NCBI GenBank assembly: GCA_016794945.1
Contig: JAEUIX010000282.1
Coordinates: 1-7,978, forward strand
Source: Phycisphaerae bacterium
Lineage (GTDB): Bacteria > Planctomycetota > Phycisphaerae > Phycisphaerales > UBA1924
Direction: 5' to 3'
DNA length: 7,978 nt
The first letter of the stretch is position 1. Every line of letters starts with the position of its first letter. The position numbers and the translations under genes are program-made. The notes under the pieces are model-generated. The model was not told where the DNA came from, searched no databases, and saw only the letters and a program-made list of their open reading frames with translations. This document shows positions 7,469 through 7,978 of this stretch, one piece after another.

Positions 7469-7474
7469 GGGCGT
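7442..7474. repeat. 12-nt direct repeat carrying both candidate starts of the methyltransferase
   Basis: GGGCATGGGCGT occurs at 7442-7453 and again at 7463-7474, exactly 21 nt apart. Each copy contains, on the minus strand, one of the two in-frame ATG codons. The encoded N-terminus is therefore a short Met-Pro/Thr-Pro repeat (MPTAPTPMP). The copies are exact as read; the meaning is unknown. Confidence 0.5.
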
Positions 7475-7538
7475 GGGTTGAGCCGATGGTAGAAATCGGC
7501 CCGGCGGGTACGCTGGGCCAGCGACCGCCCGCGCCCGA
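7469..7538. promoter_or_regulatory. Divergent intergenic region with inverted repeat GCCGAT-N7-ATCGGC
   Basis: A 70-nt spacer between the leftward methyltransferase/GT-C block and the rightward UbiA-like gene. It contains a perfect 6-bp inverted repeat, GCCGAT (7482-7487) and ATCGGC (7495-7500), around the 7-nt AT-richer centre GGTAGAA. Its placement between two divergent starts fits an operator or shared regulator site. No consensus promoter boxes could be assigned with confidence. Confidence 0.35.
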
Positions 7539-7978
7539 ATGACCGCCGCACCCGCCCAGATCGAGCCGGCACCCGCCCCCGCCGGGGGCGTGACCGCGTT
7601 GATCCGTCTGGCACGGCCCCACCAGTGGTCCAAGGGGGCGTTCGTGCTCATCGGGCCGGTGTACGGCGGCGTCATCGGTCAACCGGCGGTCTGGCCCGCG
7701 GTGCTCGGCACGCTGGCCGCGTTTTCCCTGGCCTCCAGCGCGTGCTACGTGGTCAACGACATCCGCGACCGCGAGGCCGATCGCGCCCACCCGCGCAAGC
7801 GTCTCCGCCCGGTCGCTTCGGGCGCGGTATCGCTGCGCACCGCCCGCGTGTTCGCCGGGGCGCTCGGCGTATTGGCCCTGCTGGCCCTGGCGGGGGTCTA
7901 CGCCGCCGTCGCCGCGCGGCCGGAGCACGACGCCGGCCGGGCCATGCTGCTGGTCGGCGGGGCCGTGGGGCTGTACGC
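7539..7978 (+). CDS. UbiA-superfamily prenyltransferase, decaprenyl-phosphate phosphoribosyltransferase-like (partial, C-terminus outside window)
   Basis: Membrane-embedded UbiA-family enzyme; 146 codons are visible. After a Pro/Ala-rich start, LIRLARPHQWSKGAFVL (21-37) matches the RPxQWxKN entry motif of the phosphoribosyl/DPPR branch, though Gly replaces the usual Asn. The first Asp-rich motif is the diagnostic NDIRDREADRAHPRKRLRP (73-91), followed by VASG (92-95). Asp74, Asp77 and Asp81 are expected to bind Mg2+ and the phosphorylated substrate. Hydrophobic segments are at about 34-47, 52-72, 102-127 and 136 onwards. In mycobacteria (Rv3806c, UbiA) this branch joins PRPP to polyprenyl phosphate, giving the precursor of decaprenyl-phospho-arabinose. 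Here the product is inferred to be a polyprenyl-phospho-ribose-type donor precursor. ATG at 7539 is the first start after an in-frame TGA at 7479-7481; GTG at residue 18 is an alternative. It could instead be another UbiA-family enzyme, as the second Asp motif lies outside the window. Confidence 0.88.
   Translation, partial: MTAAPAQIEPAPAPAGGVTALIRLARPHQWSKGAFVLIGPVYGGVIGQPAVWPAVLGTLAAFSLASSACYVVNDIRDREADRAHPRKRLRPVASGAVSLRTARVFAGALGVLALLALAGVYAAVAARPEHDAGRAMLLVGGAVGLY

Noticed and set aside
5498..7492. Very long plus-strand open frame (664 codons) opposite the GT-C-like and methyltransferase genes
   Set aside because: Its product is rich in Arg, Gln, His and Pro with no recognisable domain, and it mirrors two genes with clear membrane or SAM-binding motifs. 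Long antisense frames are expected at this GC content.
7469..7675. N-terminal extension of the methyltransferase to an ATG at 7675
   Set aside because: It would overlap the start of the UbiA-like gene, whose RPHQW and NDxxD motifs are genuine, and the added residues show no domain.

Overview
The window is very GC-rich bacterial DNA that is almost completely coding. It looks like part of a surface-polysaccharide (O-antigen, capsule or exopolysaccharide) and glycoconjugate locus. Base composition, third-position G/C bias, lack of clear Shine-Dalgarno sequences and the style of the sugar-nucleotide enzymes suggest a high-GC Gram-negative, possibly a planctomycete (Phycisphaerae-like). That placement is an impression, not a demonstrated assignment. 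No rRNA, tRNA, IS element, integrase, CRISPR array or phage gene was seen.

Layout, left to right. A C-terminally cut GDP-L-fucose synthase gene (fcl, minus strand) runs off the left edge. A 148-nt divergent spacer separates it from a plus-strand Wzx-type flippase gene. The flippase gene converges, with only 15 nt between stop codons, on a minus-strand block read from right to left: a class I SAM methyltransferase, a multi-pass GT-C-like membrane protein (12 nt after it), GDP-mannose 4,6-dehydratase (gmd, after a 189-nt spacer) and a WbpA-type UDP-GlcNAc 6-dehydrogenase (83 nt after gmd). To the right of the methyltransferase, after a divergent spacer of about 70 nt, a plus-strand UbiA-superfamily gene resembling decaprenyl-phosphate phosphoribosyltransferase starts and runs off the right edge.

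How the genes fit together. Gmd and Fcl are the two consecutive steps from GDP-mannose to GDP-L-fucose. The WbpA-like enzyme supplies UDP-N-acetylglucosaminuronic acid or a similar uronate. Wzx would flip the finished lipid-linked repeat unit. The GT-C-like protein has motifs recalling ALG10/DIE2 (GT59) and probably uses a polyprenyl-phosphate sugar donor. The UbiA-like enzyme could make such a donor precursor from polyprenyl phosphate and PRPP. The methyltransferase could modify a sugar or lipid intermediate, but its substrate cannot be read from the sequence.

The most interesting points are the bacterial ALG10-like membrane protein with a methyltransferase and a DPPR-synthase-like UbiA protein beside it, and the separation of gmd from fcl by a convergent flippase/dehydrogenase pair. 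No clearly new defence or mobile system was found.
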